64,000 bases of DNA from Helicoverpa zea (lineage: Eukaryota > Arthropoda > Insecta > Lepidoptera > Noctuidae). The position numbers and the translations under genes were made by a program. This document shows, piece after piece, positions 11,172-23,064 of this stretch. Within the stretch, counting starts at the first letter, position 1, and each line of letters opens with the position of its first letter. The notes beneath the pieces were generated by a model. It searched no databases. It saw nothing but the letters and a program-made list of their open reading frames with translations, and had not been told where the DNA came from. The stretch is taken from the NCBI RefSeq assembly GCF_022581195.2, contig NC_061469.1:11836501-11900500 (forward strand), in the 5' to 3' direction.

Positions 11172-13076
11172 ATGATTCCAATAATTAATTTTCTTTTTAA
11201 CTCACAAAGCGACGTTAATACAGGGCACACAGAGCGTTGTGGACAGCAGTCCCTGTGAGACGCGGCTCGGGGCCCCAAGAGGCGAAGTTAGCGCACATTC
11301 AACGCTCACCCAATAAAAATACTCGTGTTGTGTGTGTTTATGCATACTAGTGGAGTGACCAGAGTAGAGGTGGGAGCATATTGGATCTGGTAAGGCCTCA
11401 TAACCCTTGGTTTGGCATGGTTCTGACTCTGACGATAAAATTAGAAAATTGACAATTTATTTGACTTCTCTCATCCTGATTAATCTCATCCTATATAAGT
11501 CTAGGCCTATTTTCGCATCCTACATGTATCAACGTTTTGCATCTTATACACAGTTCTCATACTTGTACATTGGACAGTAGGAAGTAAAACCACAGTAACG
11601 CACCAACAGTCGACTATATAATTAATATCCAAATGAAATAATTCAACTGCAGATTTAGCCATTCATATACCATAGACCACATGAAAAAAGCAAGCACCGT
11701 TAGCAATGAATCATTGAAGAAATCTATTCCGTATTCAAAATCACAACACAACTGTGTAGACCAAACCTAACCAAACTTTTGTCCGAACTCACGTAAAAAA
11801 TAAAAAACGACTCGTCGGTCTATTCATCAGACTCTTTTCATAATCGGCCGCCAGGGGGCAGCCCGGTGATTTCGCATAGTGCCCAGTGGCAAGTTGTACT
11901 CAACGGTTATGTAGAATGCCCATCGATATCGGCTTGGAATTTTGGATTGCCGTTATGCACGGAAATCATAATTGTATGCATGAATTTTGAACTATGAAAA
12001 GCTGGTCCTTTTGTGGAAAAAAATCGAAAAGCTCTGTAAAAATGCTATAAATGTGCTGTGTTGGACTGTGGCTAAGTGCATGGCAGTAGCATAGTTGATC
12101 ATAAGTTCAGAGCCTGATAATATAATATACTTTTGATAATATTGTATAAAGGTATATAAAGATCGTATTGTTTGACAGTTTGACGATTGTGAGTGAAATC
12201 AGTAAAATAATTACCTAACCTAAGAAAGTAATGATCAATCGATAAAGAAAACCCATTTATTTTTTATACCCCATCCAATACATACATCAAGAGCTTAGAA
12301 ATCACTATAAAATCTGAATCGTTCAATATTAATCTGTATCAAACCCTTAAGTAATAAACCGAGATAAGACAAGACCCCAAAGATTAAATTTTATTATAAG
12401 GGTAGTTCAATTAAAGACCCCCAGTCTCTGGGGTCTCGTGAACGGGGGTCGTTACAATGATGAATGACTAATGCTAATATGTAAGAGGTACCTATTTTAA
12501 TTAATTAATTGATGATGCGTTTTGTTTTTTGGTCATTAAGGAGTGAATACAGGAATGGGTTGGTATTTTTGGAATATTAGCTGTGACCCAGTATCGTAAG
12601 TAAGCACCATGGGACTACAAAATAAATACATTTAATCATCTATGCAGTGATGAACGAAAAATCTTGAAACAAAATACTGTTTGTGTTAATCGAGTCAAAA
12701 AAAAATATCATATAAATTTTATGACACGAAACTGTTGAACTGTATTTTGTTGCAAGAGTTATTTTTTAGGATAATTTATACCTATAAATTTACCTACGAT
12801 ACTATACTATATTATGCACTTATTTTATAACTGGCGCAATACAGTTGAGCAATCGGCTACCCATGTATGTCGGGGTATCGATTCCAGCACGAGACATTTA
12901 AAATTTAACCGGGTCTCCCTAACTCTAAGTACTGTGTGTAATCGATATCTAAAGTTCTTAGTAGAGGACATATTCCTCTTTAGTTAACATCATTAATTAG
13001 CCTTATATTGAAAGTTTATCTTATTTAAATAACACAACAAAACTTTTAATATATGTATGTATGTAAAAGGAGATGG
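11172..13076. other. Noncoding stretch
   Basis: No gene visible. Contains a CTCF-like motif (listed separately) and a CCCCAG-tct-CTGGGG hairpin near 12,420-12,434. Confidence 0.5.
11846..11862 (+). promoter_or_regulatory. CTCF-like motif
   Basis: GGCCGCCAGGGGGCAGC closely matches the long animal CTCF consensus (GGCCRCYAGGGGGCRC). CTCF is an eleven-zinc-finger insulator and loop protein present in insects. This is sequence similarity only; chance matches occur. Confidence 0.35.
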
Positions 13077-13402
13077 TTTTTAGGGTTCCGTACCCAAAGG
13101 GTAAAACGGGACCCTATTGTTTTCGCTCCTCTGTCCGTCCGTCCGTCCGTCCGTCTGTCACCAGGCTGTATCTCATGAATCGTGATAGCCAGAGAGTTGA
13201 AATTTTCACAGATGATGTATTTCTGTTGCCGCTATAGCAACAAATACTGAAAACTAGAAAAAAATTAATAGTTGGGGGCTCCCATACAACAAACGTGATT
13301 TTTTGCTCATTTTTGCTCGATATCCATAAATATATATAGAATATTAATTTGGATGGTACGGAACCCTTCGTGCCCGAGTCCGACTCGCACTTGGCCGGTT
13401 TT
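13077..13402 (-). mobile_element. Moth interspersed repeat with GTTCCGTACC and CTTGGCCGG ends
   Basis: The segment runs from TTAGGGTTCCGTACCCAAAG through a (GTCC)n patch and CTGTATCTCATGAATCGTGA to CGACTCGCACTTGGCCGG. I recognise this text as a very common lepidopteran dispersed repeat. Its superfamily is not evident here. The minus-strand frames at 13,114-13,449 are translations of this repeat and not a gene. A strongly diverged copy lies at 46,815-46,985. Orientation is given as CCGGCCAAG first, by convention. Confidence 0.8.
13133..13155. repeat. (GTCC)n microsatellite
   Basis: Five to six GTCC units inside the interspersed repeat. This tract is an intrinsic, length-variable part of that repeat family. 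Confidence 0.9.
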
Positions 13403-16400
13403 ACCTGGTATGAATTTAATGTCATTGGTCTTAAGATAAAACTTGGCAAAGTAAAAAGAAAGCCTTAACAAGACTACATTATAAGGCTGCATACATTTCT
13501 CATCCTCAGCCAGCACCGACGGAATCTTCCACATAATATTCATTTACATTTGGTGCGCGGCTGTAATCCGCTCTGCATACAGAAATAAGGCTGATCCTGT
13601 ATTAATCTCCTTAAAAAGGGCGCGTAACGATGTATTGTAGGTATTCAGGCCTAATCATTCTGAATGAGACGTCTGCCAGTATATGTTACTTAATTCCTAT
13701 GAGATAAAATTAAACATTGAAGTGCAGAATTTTAGCATTTTTGCGTGTAACATTAAAAACTCCTTTAATGTGTTACTTTTGAACATTCGTACTTACACAC
13801 AATTGTAAATTTAGTTAACAAACACACTATTTGCCGATACTTGTAAAAGCACAGTAAAGAGGCGTTATATCACAGACAAAAACGTTGAGCAAAAACAAAA
13901 TATCCAAAAACCATTGATCCAAATAAAGCAACTAACCGAATACCGCAACACCTCTTACTGAATCAATCTGTAACTCTCTCGACCTCCGTCACATCCCCGT
14001 CCAGTTAGCGTTTAATCACCCGCAGCCGAAACTTTCACTAATAATAAACTTTTTCACCGAATTCCCGGACAAATCTCTTTAACTATACATAACTATAACC
14101 ACTTTAACCGCATCTGGGCGTAATAAAAACTTTGTCCGGCTAGTGCGGGTAATAGCCGCATATCGATGCGTGTTTGATTATATTTTATGGGGCGTTTTAT
14201 GTTTGTTTGATGGTGGCGCACTAATGGACCATGGGAATTGAATTCCTTTTGTTTTTGTTATCGATATTGTTGTGCAGCATCCTTTGCGATTTTTATGTAG
14301 ATTTTATTGCAATTTTTTAATGTTCCATTCTATTGAATTTGGCAATATGACATGGCGCACTTATTATATTACTAGCTTTCTCCAGCTAATTTACCTGCAA
14401 ATACTCACATTCAGTAGCATAAACACATTCATACATTATACCTATTCATCATTCCACCACCATTCGCGTTTCGCTTTTCGCACATGGTTAAATGTGTTTT
14501 ACAAATAACTCGCTATTGTCTCGCGCATGATCTTATTTTGCATCAACATACCTGTAGTAATCCTATTACTCCGTAAGTGCTTTCATGTGGGGGCAGTAAC
14601 CCGATAGAATAATTCACTGGTGTAACGTGCACAAGGTGAGGATGTCTACTTTCAGATATCCTGTAAGATATAAAATTCATATCCTGAAAACATTTAAAAA
14701 TAGGTTATTTTTACTATATTAAGTAGTAGCCGATGTAGTACATTAAATGAACAAAGTTAACAATATGCAACTTGAAATTATTTCAAATTATTTATTCACA
14801 TTGCATTGCAAATATATAGCTCGTAGATAAAATATTTTTTTCACAAGTAGTAGGCACTATCGCGTTTATCTGTTTTCCAAATTCATTTCTGATGTCACAA
14901 ACAGATCGAACTTTTTTACACCCCTTTGCATTTCACAAATAATAATATACGTGAACAACCAGATTTATGAGACAATAAAATACTGGGATATAGTACAAAA
15001 ATATTTCTCTTAACACGGCAAATGCATCTGCGTTTTATAGGCAGACAACAATGGCTAATGTTTGATCCAACATTGGTACATACCTATGAAGTTGGTAAAA
15101 CGTAATCAATTTTATGATAAAGGCTGAAATAAAAGTTACCATAATAACTGCACAAACAAGATTTTTTTTAAATAAAATGTTCTTTGAGTATCAATGCTAA
15201 ATGTTATATTAATTTACTATCTTCTTGAGATGTTCATTGTTGTTATACAAAGTAAAAATTATATTAAATAATAAATTACTTAAAAATTGACATATTTTAT
15301 TATACAGAAAACACAGCATGACTCTTTATCCTTCCTCGTGATAAACTAAAACCAAATTCCTCCACTAAAAACACAAACATTGGCCCAACACACGAACATT
15401 GGTAACACACCTATTTCAGAGCCATTAATGGATATTTGTCCCCTGTATGTTCAAGCTTACTTTTTGTGGGACTGCTAGGGGACATTTTTGTTCGTATTGG
15501 CGATTTTTGGCACTAATAGAATCGGACTGGAGCCGTCTGTGCCAGAATTGATGGAAACCGTATTGTATACTCTGTGTCCCTGTGATTGGGTTGCACGTTT
15601 TAATTTAATACAGTTTTAGAGAGTGGATGTCCATTTGTGTACATAGTGGACATTTGCTTTACTAGTGCGAGTGTTTGATTGGATTCATTTGGTGGGTTTT
15701 TACCTGAATGCCAAGAAGGGTTAAGTTTTTGTGTCTTTGTTGTATATATGCATGTAATATTATTTTGTGAATTTATAGACGTATTTCTTTTGACATAACA
15801 GACTATTATGTGATGGATATTGTCGAATCTGCTAAATGTTATCACGGGTGGATGTGTTGTTGAATTCTAGATAAACATAGTCTAGAAAAATATATGAAAA
15901 ACGTTTTTCGTTTCAATAAAATTGTGTGCGAAGGTATTTACCTCCCTAAGTACGAAAAAATACCCCTTCAATCTGGACGATACAACTGTATCAAATTAGC
16001 CCCCCACGTATCAAAGTCCCCTGTTACTGCGAGAATATGTAAATGTTATGTTAGTACCAAGAATTAATTGTTCCCTTTTAATTTATACTGTCGCCTGCAA
16101 CGCGATGAGCGGTATAGTTTCCTGAACAAACCCGGTTTAAAGGGGAGCTAATTATTTACGTTTTTTTATGTCTTTCTATGGTAATTTCAATGGAAAAGAT
16201 TGGATATCTACGCGTTTGTGTAAAGGATTCCCCTTTTATGTGAAGCAATTTACAAGCTAATGCCAGTTAGGTATTGTTGTTTTCTTCCGGTTCATTTGAA
16301 TATTTATTTTACTTTACAACTAGGTGTTGTTTTTAATTAAATGAATTAATCAACGTTTTCTAATCTCGCATGAATAGAAAAAAATGCAATTTCAATATTA

Positions 16401-16620
16401 CAATTTGTACAACCCAAAAGTTAAGGGATGCAACCCCAATTGAAAACAAACCAAACTCTAAGTAGATTACCGAAAAAAAATATAGGTACCTTTAATTCCC
16501 AAATAAATTCATAATTCTTCATTACCAAAAACTCCTCGAATGATGGCCGGCGCACACCCGATACGGGAGCAACAAACCGTTATTTTGCATCGATAAAAAA
16601 TAACGTTGGAATTAACGGTA
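13403..16620. other. Noncoding stretch
   Basis: AT-rich DNA without recognisable genes. A short inverted repeat (TGTCCA..TGGACA) occurs near 15,628-15,652. Open frames up to about 80 codons have no resemblance to known proteins. Confidence 0.5.
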
Positions 16621-16624
16621 AAGA

Positions 16625-16639
16625 GGCGCCACCTAGTGT
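16625..16639 (-). promoter_or_regulatory. Drosophila-type CTCF-like motif
   Basis: The minus strand reads ACACTAGGTGGCGCC, matching the insect CTCF core AGGTGGCGC with the preceding CASY. It lies about 0.5 kb left of the octamer modules. Motif evidence only. Confidence 0.4.
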
Positions 16640-17154
16640 CCATTTCGTATGAAAATTTCATTAGCTATGTGTACTGCGCTCAACGGTACGAAAGATATAC
16701 GTCCTCCCGTTAACGGCGATGCATTCGATGCTTTTGTTAAAGAATTATAGCGTCGTATGTGAGGAAATAAAAGCTTTTACTGACTTGGAATTCATTTTCA
16801 ATGCTGAATTTTTGAATAGCACAGTTTAAGATCAGGCAGATAGAGAAAGGACCTTTATAAAGTTTGTACCTAATTGCAATAATTATACAAAAGTAAAATG
16901 TATTCTGTGCATTTTTTAAGCAATATTTGTTGTGGAATTAAATTCTGATAAACATAGGTACACTTATCCATACACGCAAGCTGTTGATTTGCAATTTGTA
17001 CATTGATTGAATTTTGTACATCAATTGAATGCCATTATTAACCTGAGTAACCTTTAACATCTTTTAAGCATCTAATCATTTATGTGTAATAGGACTACAA
17101 ACAATTCTACATGTGCTTCAAGAGGGGAGGCTTGCATCCGGGACAGCAAAATTT

Positions 17155-17235
17155 ACACGCAGTTGAATTAGTCGCAACCCCCAGCAATTTGCATCCGCAC
17201 CCCTTATTACCCAGGTACGTCACAAATGACGTCAT
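17155..17235 (+). repeat. Octamer/CRE module, copy 1
   Basis: Contains GAATTAGTCGC, an ATTTGCATCCG octamer core (ATTTGCAT at 17,187-17,194) and, 33 bp on, TGACGTCA (17,227-17,234). Related modules occur at 17,611 and 18,101. ATTTGCAT is the classical POU-factor octamer and TGACGTCA the CREB/ATF palindrome. I believe similar text is dispersed in moth genomes, so a repeat family is as likely as an enhancer. Confidence 0.5.
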
Positions 17236-17610
17236 TCTGGCAGTGGACACGATCTTACCGTATTATTGGAGAACATTTGGATGTAGTGGAGCAGCCTTAT
17301 ACGACGTCCGAAACTGTCGATGAATGGAAATTGTTGTATTATACTGATGTCATCATTGAAGTGTGCTTTGGGTAGACAAATGCGTTCAAACAGTTGTTAC
17401 GTTGAAAATATGAATTGAGCGTTTTTATGACAGTTTGATAGTCAATGTTTTTGCCCGTAACAAAATCGTGATGTGTACGTAAAATGAGATAGCTCATGCT
17501 AAATTATTTTCCCTTTTATTGTATTTTGAGATCTAATACATTATCAGTAATGCAAGTACTGTTCTCATATCTCTGCACATCGCCGTACGCAAGGGAAGGT
17601 CCGGCTTTAC

Positions 17611-17694
17611 GAGCGGATAAATTAGTCGCGGCGCCGTCCGATTTGCATCCGATCCCGCATTGCACGGCACACGGCTAATTGTACGTCTAAGTCA
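17611..17694 (+). repeat. Octamer/CRE module, copy 2
   Basis: Carries AAATTAGTCGCGGC, then the octamer ATTTGCAT at 17,641-17,648 in CGATTTGCATCCGATCCCGC. It ends in TACGTCTAAGTCAC, where the CRE palindrome is degraded. The octamer is 454 bp from that of copy 1. Confidence 0.5.
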
Positions 17695-18100
17695 CTACGA
17701 AACGCATTCGTGGTGCAACGGTATATTTGTTTGTTCTGTAGGCCTATAAACCCTTTCCAAAATGTTTGTTTCAAAAGATCAGGAAATTGGTTTGCTACCC
17801 ATTTGAAATTGTTATTGAACAGCAGTATGGATCTGACAAATTGACTAACATCATGATCCATACAAAGTATAGAGCCAACACGTCATAATTATTGAAATTT
17901 CACTAACCGTAATCATCATATTCATCTCTATATCGTTTCTCGGAAAATAGACAGTGTTAGAATTATAATCCTATTTTGTTCTCATTCAGACACAACGCTG
18001 TTCAATCAGGCGTTAATTAACCATATTCCGAGAACTCCAAACAAGAGCTAAAACGCAGTATTTTCGTCGAAACCAACGCGTAGGAGGCTAGTCTGACGTA

Positions 18101-18188
18101 AATTTCCGCGTGGATAATATATCCGCGGCCCCGCGCGATTTGCATCGGATCTCGCATTACCAACTAATGGCCGCCTCGTGTGACGTCA
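18101..18188 (+). repeat. Octamer/CRE module, copy 3
   Basis: Carries GCGATTTGCATCGGATCTCG (octamer at 18,138-18,145), CATTACC and TGACGTCA at 18,181-18,188. The octamer is 497 bp from that of copy 2. The order of words is the same as in copies 1 and 2, with GC-rich text between. Confidence 0.5.
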
Positions 18189-18539
18189 CTACCACTAAAA
18201 CGGGATTTGATGACGACTAAATGCCGGTTATGAGTTTGCTACTGTGGTTTGAATATGATAAAGGGATTGTTAAAAAATTTGATAGCGTAACTACAATATA
18301 TAAGCGGATAAGTTATTTGGTCATATTTCAAGGCACAACGCATCCAAATAGATCTAAATATAAAAAAACGAAATTATCTTCCTTTTCCACACCATGAATT
18401 AAATCCCAAATATTATTATAAGGACACTTAAATCCAATGAACAGCAAGTTGAGAGCAAATCGCGCGTCGCCGTCCGCCGACCGCACAATGGCACGTGTCA
18501 TGTGCATAAATAAAATTAAGGGTCGTCATCAACCCTGCC

Positions 18540-18660
18540 TATAAAGAATCACCGCTAAGCACTCGCCACTCGGCATTCGGCATTCGGCATTCGGCCACTA
18601 ACAATAGTGCACCAAAAAAATTGGTGATACAAAAGTCCCACAAGTAAAATAAACTATGAA
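18540..18660 (+). promoter_or_regulatory. Candidate TATA promoter and short 5' leader
   Basis: TATAAAG (18,540-18,546) is followed about 27 nt later by four 7-bp tandem units, CACTCGG then CATTCGG three times (18,567-18,594). A CACCAA/TTGGTG hairpin lies at 18,609-18,625. An ATG at 18,656 has A at -3 and opens MKIILAG, a plausible signal-peptide start, before a possible GTATAA donor. Moth genes for secreted proteins often split the signal peptide early, which would fit, but no downstream exon was found and the 63-codon read-through frame resembles nothing known. Confidence 0.3.
18567..18594 (+). repeat. 7-bp tandem repeat, CATTCGG x4
   Basis: Four contiguous heptamers, the first with one difference (CACTCGG), lying where a transcription start would be expected for the TATA box at 18,540. 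Confidence 0.9.
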
Positions 18661-18878
18661 AATTATTCTAGCAGGACAGTATAAAAAACCCTACATAATT
18701 GACTGTATAAAAGCTTGTCACGTTTTTAATATAGTACCTAGTAGGTATAATAAATTACATACTGTAGTGTTCGTAATTTTACCACTACTTACTCTCTATA
18801 TTAAATTATTTTGTTTGCTCTATATATTATTTGCTTATATCACGTGAGCTTGTTACTATGGTAAATGGCCCTTCCGTC

Positions 18879-19255
18879 CCTTTTGGTAACTGCCTCGTTG
18901 GTCTAGTTGTCGCAAGTGTGGCTGCTGAGCACGAGGTCTCGGGTTCGATTCCCGAGTCGGGCCGAAATCACTTTGTGGGTTTTAGAAGACTTTCACAAAG
19001 CAGCCCGAAGCCTGGAAGTTGGTGATTGATTCACCCGTGCATCGGAGAGCACGTAAATGTCGGTCCTGCGCCTGATCTCTTTCCGGTCGTGTCGGATTGC
19101 CGTCCCATCGGGCTATGAGAGTGAAGGAATAGGGAGTGCACCTGTGTCTGCGCAAATGCTTGTGCACTATAGTATGTCCTGCGTAGTTGGCTAATCTCCT
19201 TACATGAGAACAGCCGCCGTAACCGATAATCGGCTAGGAGGACATCATCATCATC
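18879..19255 (+). mobile_element. SINE family 2, copy E, full length with tRNA head
   Basis: Flanked by AAATGGCCCTTCYGTC at 18,863-18,878 and 19,256-19,271, a 16-bp target duplication with one mismatch. The tRNA-like head includes TGGTCTAGTTGTCGC (A box) and GGTTCGATTCC (B box, 18,942-18,952). A body with AGACTTTCACAAAGCAGCC and GTGCATCGGAGAGCACG follows, then an (ATC)n tail. It differs from family 1 in head and body but has the same short trinucleotide-type tail. It is not a tRNA gene, because the head runs into the SINE body. Confidence 0.95.
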
Positions 19256-19271
19256 AAATGGCCCTTCTGTC

Positions 19272-19994
19272 TTACCCGCTTAGTATCAGTACTTTCAATT
19301 TGTGCGAAATTTACGAGTCGACATACGAGGGGAGGCCAGCCAGACAACGGACGCATAAATTAGAAAGCGAAAGGGGACAGCTATGGGAATGATGCCACCT
19401 ATAGGCCGAAGAATGTGCTGGTGGTTGCAAAAAATACGGTTTAAATGGAAATATTTTTTGATTGTTTTTAAATAAGCATTTTTTTTAATCCTTGAGAAAA
19501 TGGTTACACATAAGTGTAAGTCAAAATACTTGTCACATTTTAAAATAGCAAGTTTTTTGTCTGTGCTTCAAAAGTAAAGCCACTTTTCTGTTTCGTATCA
19601 ATGTCGGCTTTCTTAACTAAAATCCGTTTACATCGCGTTCCCACAATCTCACAGCCGTACCACAACAAAGTTAATCTTTTTCAGTAAACCCTTTACAAAA
19701 CAAAGCTGAAAATCCTTGACATGCACTAATTAAGTAAATATTTTCCTTTCATAATCTTTTCCATTTAGCTTCGTGTTCACACATTCGCATTAGGGGAGGG
19801 TTCAAAAATCGTAAATTATCGCTTTATGCACACTGAACCGATATTTATTGTGATTTATAATGTTTAACCCTATTTTGATCCGAGCGATAACAGTGGGTGC
19901 TCGCCCTAACGTTTGGTTTTAGATTTTCTACGTAAAGTTGGCTTATTGAAATTATGTGTAAACAGTGTATAAACATTCTAGTAGTTATTTAGAA
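19272..19994. other. Noncoding stretch
   Basis: Nothing recognised apart from AT-rich DNA. Confidence 0.5.
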
Positions 19995-20227
19995 TTATAG
20001 TTCGGCCATTCAGAGAATGCGTTCCTGACACGTCGCGATTGAACTGACGACGTAACTTTGCAATGGCGTTGCAGTTACGATAAAAATATTTTTGCTGGTT
20101 GTTTACCGTTTTAACAATTGAGGAGCATTAAAACAACATTATTATATCAATAATCAATGAATGTAGTTACGTCGTCAGTTCAATCGCGACGTGTCAGGAA
20201 CGCATTCTCTGAATGGCCGAACTATAA
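19995..20227. mobile_element. MITE with perfect 62-bp terminal inverted repeats
   Basis: The left arm 19,995-20,056 (TTATAGTTCGGCCATTCAGA...) and right arm 20,166-20,227 are exact inverted copies over 62 bp around a 109-bp centre. The outermost bases read TTATA/TATAA, so the target duplication may be TA or TATA, and the true tip cannot be fixed. A smaller hairpin (GTAACT..AGTTAC) overlaps the inner end of the left arm. There is no coding capacity. Perfect arms mean a recent insertion or selection for pairing. The superfamily is undetermined. Confidence 0.9.
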
Positions 20228-20258
20228 CGATCTTTACTATGTTGAGTATGTAGATTCA

Positions 20259-20444
20259 CGGCCAGTTTCTTCGTCAAAAGTTAAAGTTAAAGTAATGTCT
20301 AAAGTAAAAGTAACGGTCAAATTCGTTTTTTCAAGGCTAAAGTGACAGCAAAATAATAAAAAAATTGAATTTGACCGTTACTTTTACTTTAGACATTACT
20401 TCGACTTTTACTTTGGCTTTAACTTTTGATGAAGAAACTGGCTG
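20259..20444. mobile_element. Second long inverted repeat, AAAGT-rich
   Basis: The left arm (20,259-20,325) and right arm (20,366-20,444) pair through CAGTTTCTTC, AAAAGTTAAAG, TAATGTCTAAAGTAAAAG and TAACGGTCAAATT, with a small insertion in the right arm. The loop is about 40 bp. It begins 31 bp after the previous inverted repeat. No target duplication is evident. It is a probable foldback-type MITE. Confidence 0.85.
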
Positions 20445-22626
20445 TTAGTAAGATTATTGTAAACCGTTTGGTGTTAGTATAAGTGAAAAATATATTGAAA
20501 GGAAAAGCCACAATAGTAGCTTTTCTATGTGACCTTGAGAGCTTTTAAGGGAACTTTCCTCATTTCCCCGTAAGTATCGAATTACCGTTATTACATAATG
20601 TGTATAATGTATCAATGAAAGCTCTGCCCATTTACCAAATTAATCCAACGATTTCCCAAATGATGGCAATATTAGACATGGTTATTGTAACGTAACAAAT
20701 AAGTAGTAGATACCTCTCTATTGATATTTTAAAGCTACTTGTAAACTTAACTGATTTTTCTTGACAATGTTGAAACAAATGATTTATCAGACGCCCCCGC
20801 CACAATTATGTTTTGTAAACATAATCACTCCATAATAATTATAATCGTAGTGTAAATGCCTCGCTTCAGGCTCGATAAACATCAGCTAATGAAGTCATTA
20901 CGTTACCATAACACGCCATAATGAAATCCCATAAAGGCCAGTTCCCTAGAAAGCGTCGTAAAAACAGCCAGACTAATTAACTTAAAACAGTTCCTTGGCA
21001 GATATTTTTATGCGGGTAGTTCAAAGCGTTTCCTGAGGGAAACTGCAGGTGGTCTAGAATGAGCCGAAACGCCGCTCAAACCTACCGTCTTCAGACTAAA
21101 AGCTGGACTTCTGTTACACCGTCGTGTAGCACGCTGTATGTTACGAACAAAATAATAAGCAAAACAAAGTAATATAATAGGTACTAGCAAAAAATATAGA
21201 GAATATTTTACCGGTTGTAAATTGTAGTTCGGCATACAAAAAATAAAATGCAGCTTGTTTTAGGTGTTGCTTTATTGTATGCATATTTTTTTGTCCAAAA
21301 ACTAAACAATAAACGAAGTTATCTAACATTTTATCAAAAAACGAGGAACTTTTATAGCCTAACAAAGTCAAACATGCCTTGTAACCAAATTACGTGTGCT
21401 AACGTCGAGCGGCCGTCAATCGTTTATCAATACAGTCCTAGTTGTTTTGTTTACCTGTCTGCGTCAAAATATTGTTAAAATGTTCAGTCGGATAGACCAC
21501 CCTTTTAGCAAGCCCGTCAATTAGGTAGTAAAGTAATTAAGGGAGTTACAGCAATATTAAATTGATGCACTATCGTCTATGTACACACATCTGTTAATAT
21601 GCCTCATGATCATGATGGGCCGGTAATGAGGGAACCGATCGGTAAACAGGCACTTTAATGATCAAGAAGAACTTTTTGGGAATTTTAATCAATTTAAGAT
21701 TAATCTAAATCCGCTTTGAGTCAGTAGATAATGATCATAATTAATTAAGAAGCACGGAAAATTAACTACACACTGTATGCCGACATCGAAGAAGTTACTA
21801 CTTCCTAGGTCACACCATTAAAAAAAACGACATTCACAGTCAATTTCTATATGTTCTTTTTAATAAACATTGTAGTTCGGTGTGACAGCATCCGTTAAGA
21901 CATCGGCATCGAGCTAAGTGCAATGCTATGTCATTAGCTTGAAAACTTCCAAAGGCGAGGAATTAGGACCGGTGTCGTTCGCAAAGAAATTCATAAGTTT
22001 CTTTTATGAAAGTCTGTCGTATTGCCTTTAAGCGCAGCGGATTGTATCTCTGAATATATTCTTGTTTAAATGGAAGTTCTTTGTCGTGTTTGTAGCTAGT
22101 TCGCGAGTAATGATGTACAGAGCGAGGACTGCGGTTTGCCGGATTTGTTTTAATAAATAGGTATCTGGTTTTTGAAGGTTTCCTGTTTGAAATTTTTAGT
22201 GATTTATTAGAGGTATGGAGGGGTACTAGTGAAAGGTAACATTTAGATGCAAGATATGCAAACAGTTAGAGGACTTTAAGCGCAATAATACCTAAACTAC
22301 GTTACAACAGTCTGATCACAACTCAAAGTCTAGATTTGTCATCCAAGACGTATCTGAGACGTGGAACCTCCATATAATCCGTTTAGGCATGTAATACACT
22401 TACAGCCGACCATGTCAGTTATGCTGAGCGACTTGAGTTGACCGTCAGTGGGTGACATGCCTTAGGGAAAATGATACCTGGAAGACAATATACAGTCAAA
22501 TCTATCTCTCTCAGTCGTGTGAATCCGATGTCGCTCTATTTTTATTGCACACTTAATTTAAGAAACATAGAAAAAAATACAGAAAGTTCATGTACAACGA
22601 CAAGCTTAACCCAGAATTGGGTTCTC
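20445..22626. other. Noncoding stretch
   Basis: AT-rich DNA. Short open frames near 21,000-21,480 lie on both strands and show no recognisable family. No repeats were identified. Confidence 0.5.
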
Positions 22627-22629
22627 TTA

Positions 22630-23061
22630 GGGGCTGTCTCCACGAGCGAGAGAATCGCGGCGATATTATCGCCGTGCCACGTTTTTCTATACACTCTCTA
22701 TGGAACCGTCTCCACACGGCGATATTATCGCCGCGATGCGAGTGGCAACGAGCGCGCAAAACGTCATTTCATCGTCGCTAGCCCGCCGCGACTAGCAACG
22801 CGACCGCCGCGCGCTCACGGCGCTCTCGCGACGAGCGCGCGGCGGGCGCGCTGTCATACGCAGCGTCATTTCAGCATTGCCTCTCGTTTATCCCTTCTTT
22901 GGCAACGTGACGTCAAGGAAACGCGGCGATACCGTTACGAGTCGCCGCGATACCGTAACGACTCGCGACGATACGCGGCGGAATTATCGCTCGTTCGTGG
23001 AGATTATCCGACGATATAAGGGCGGACTCGTCGCGATTCTCTCGCTCGTGGAGGCAGCCCC
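22630..23061. mobile_element. GC-rich Harbinger-like MITE with TTA duplication
   Basis: The ends are inverted repeats reading GGGGCTGYCTCCACGAGCGA then GAGAATCGCGRCGA, left from 22,630 and right to 23,061. TTA flanks both sides (22,627-22,629 and 23,062-23,064). A 3-bp TTA duplication with G-rich tips is the signature of the PIF/Harbinger group. Internally, GCGGCGATATTATCGCCG words recur in both orientations. High GC keeps long frames open (182 codons at 22,471-23,019 plus), but these are low-complexity arginine-rich readings and not a transposase. It is nonautonomous. Confidence 0.88.
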
Positions 23062-23064
23062 TTA

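Noticed and set aside
13114..13543. 111- and 78-codon minus-strand frames
   Set aside because: They translate the moth interspersed repeat and its (GTCC)n tract.
22471..23019. 182-codon plus-strand frame
   Set aside because: It lies mostly inside the GC-rich Harbinger-like MITE. The overlapping frames are also open, the product is low-complexity and arginine-rich, and no transposase motif is present.
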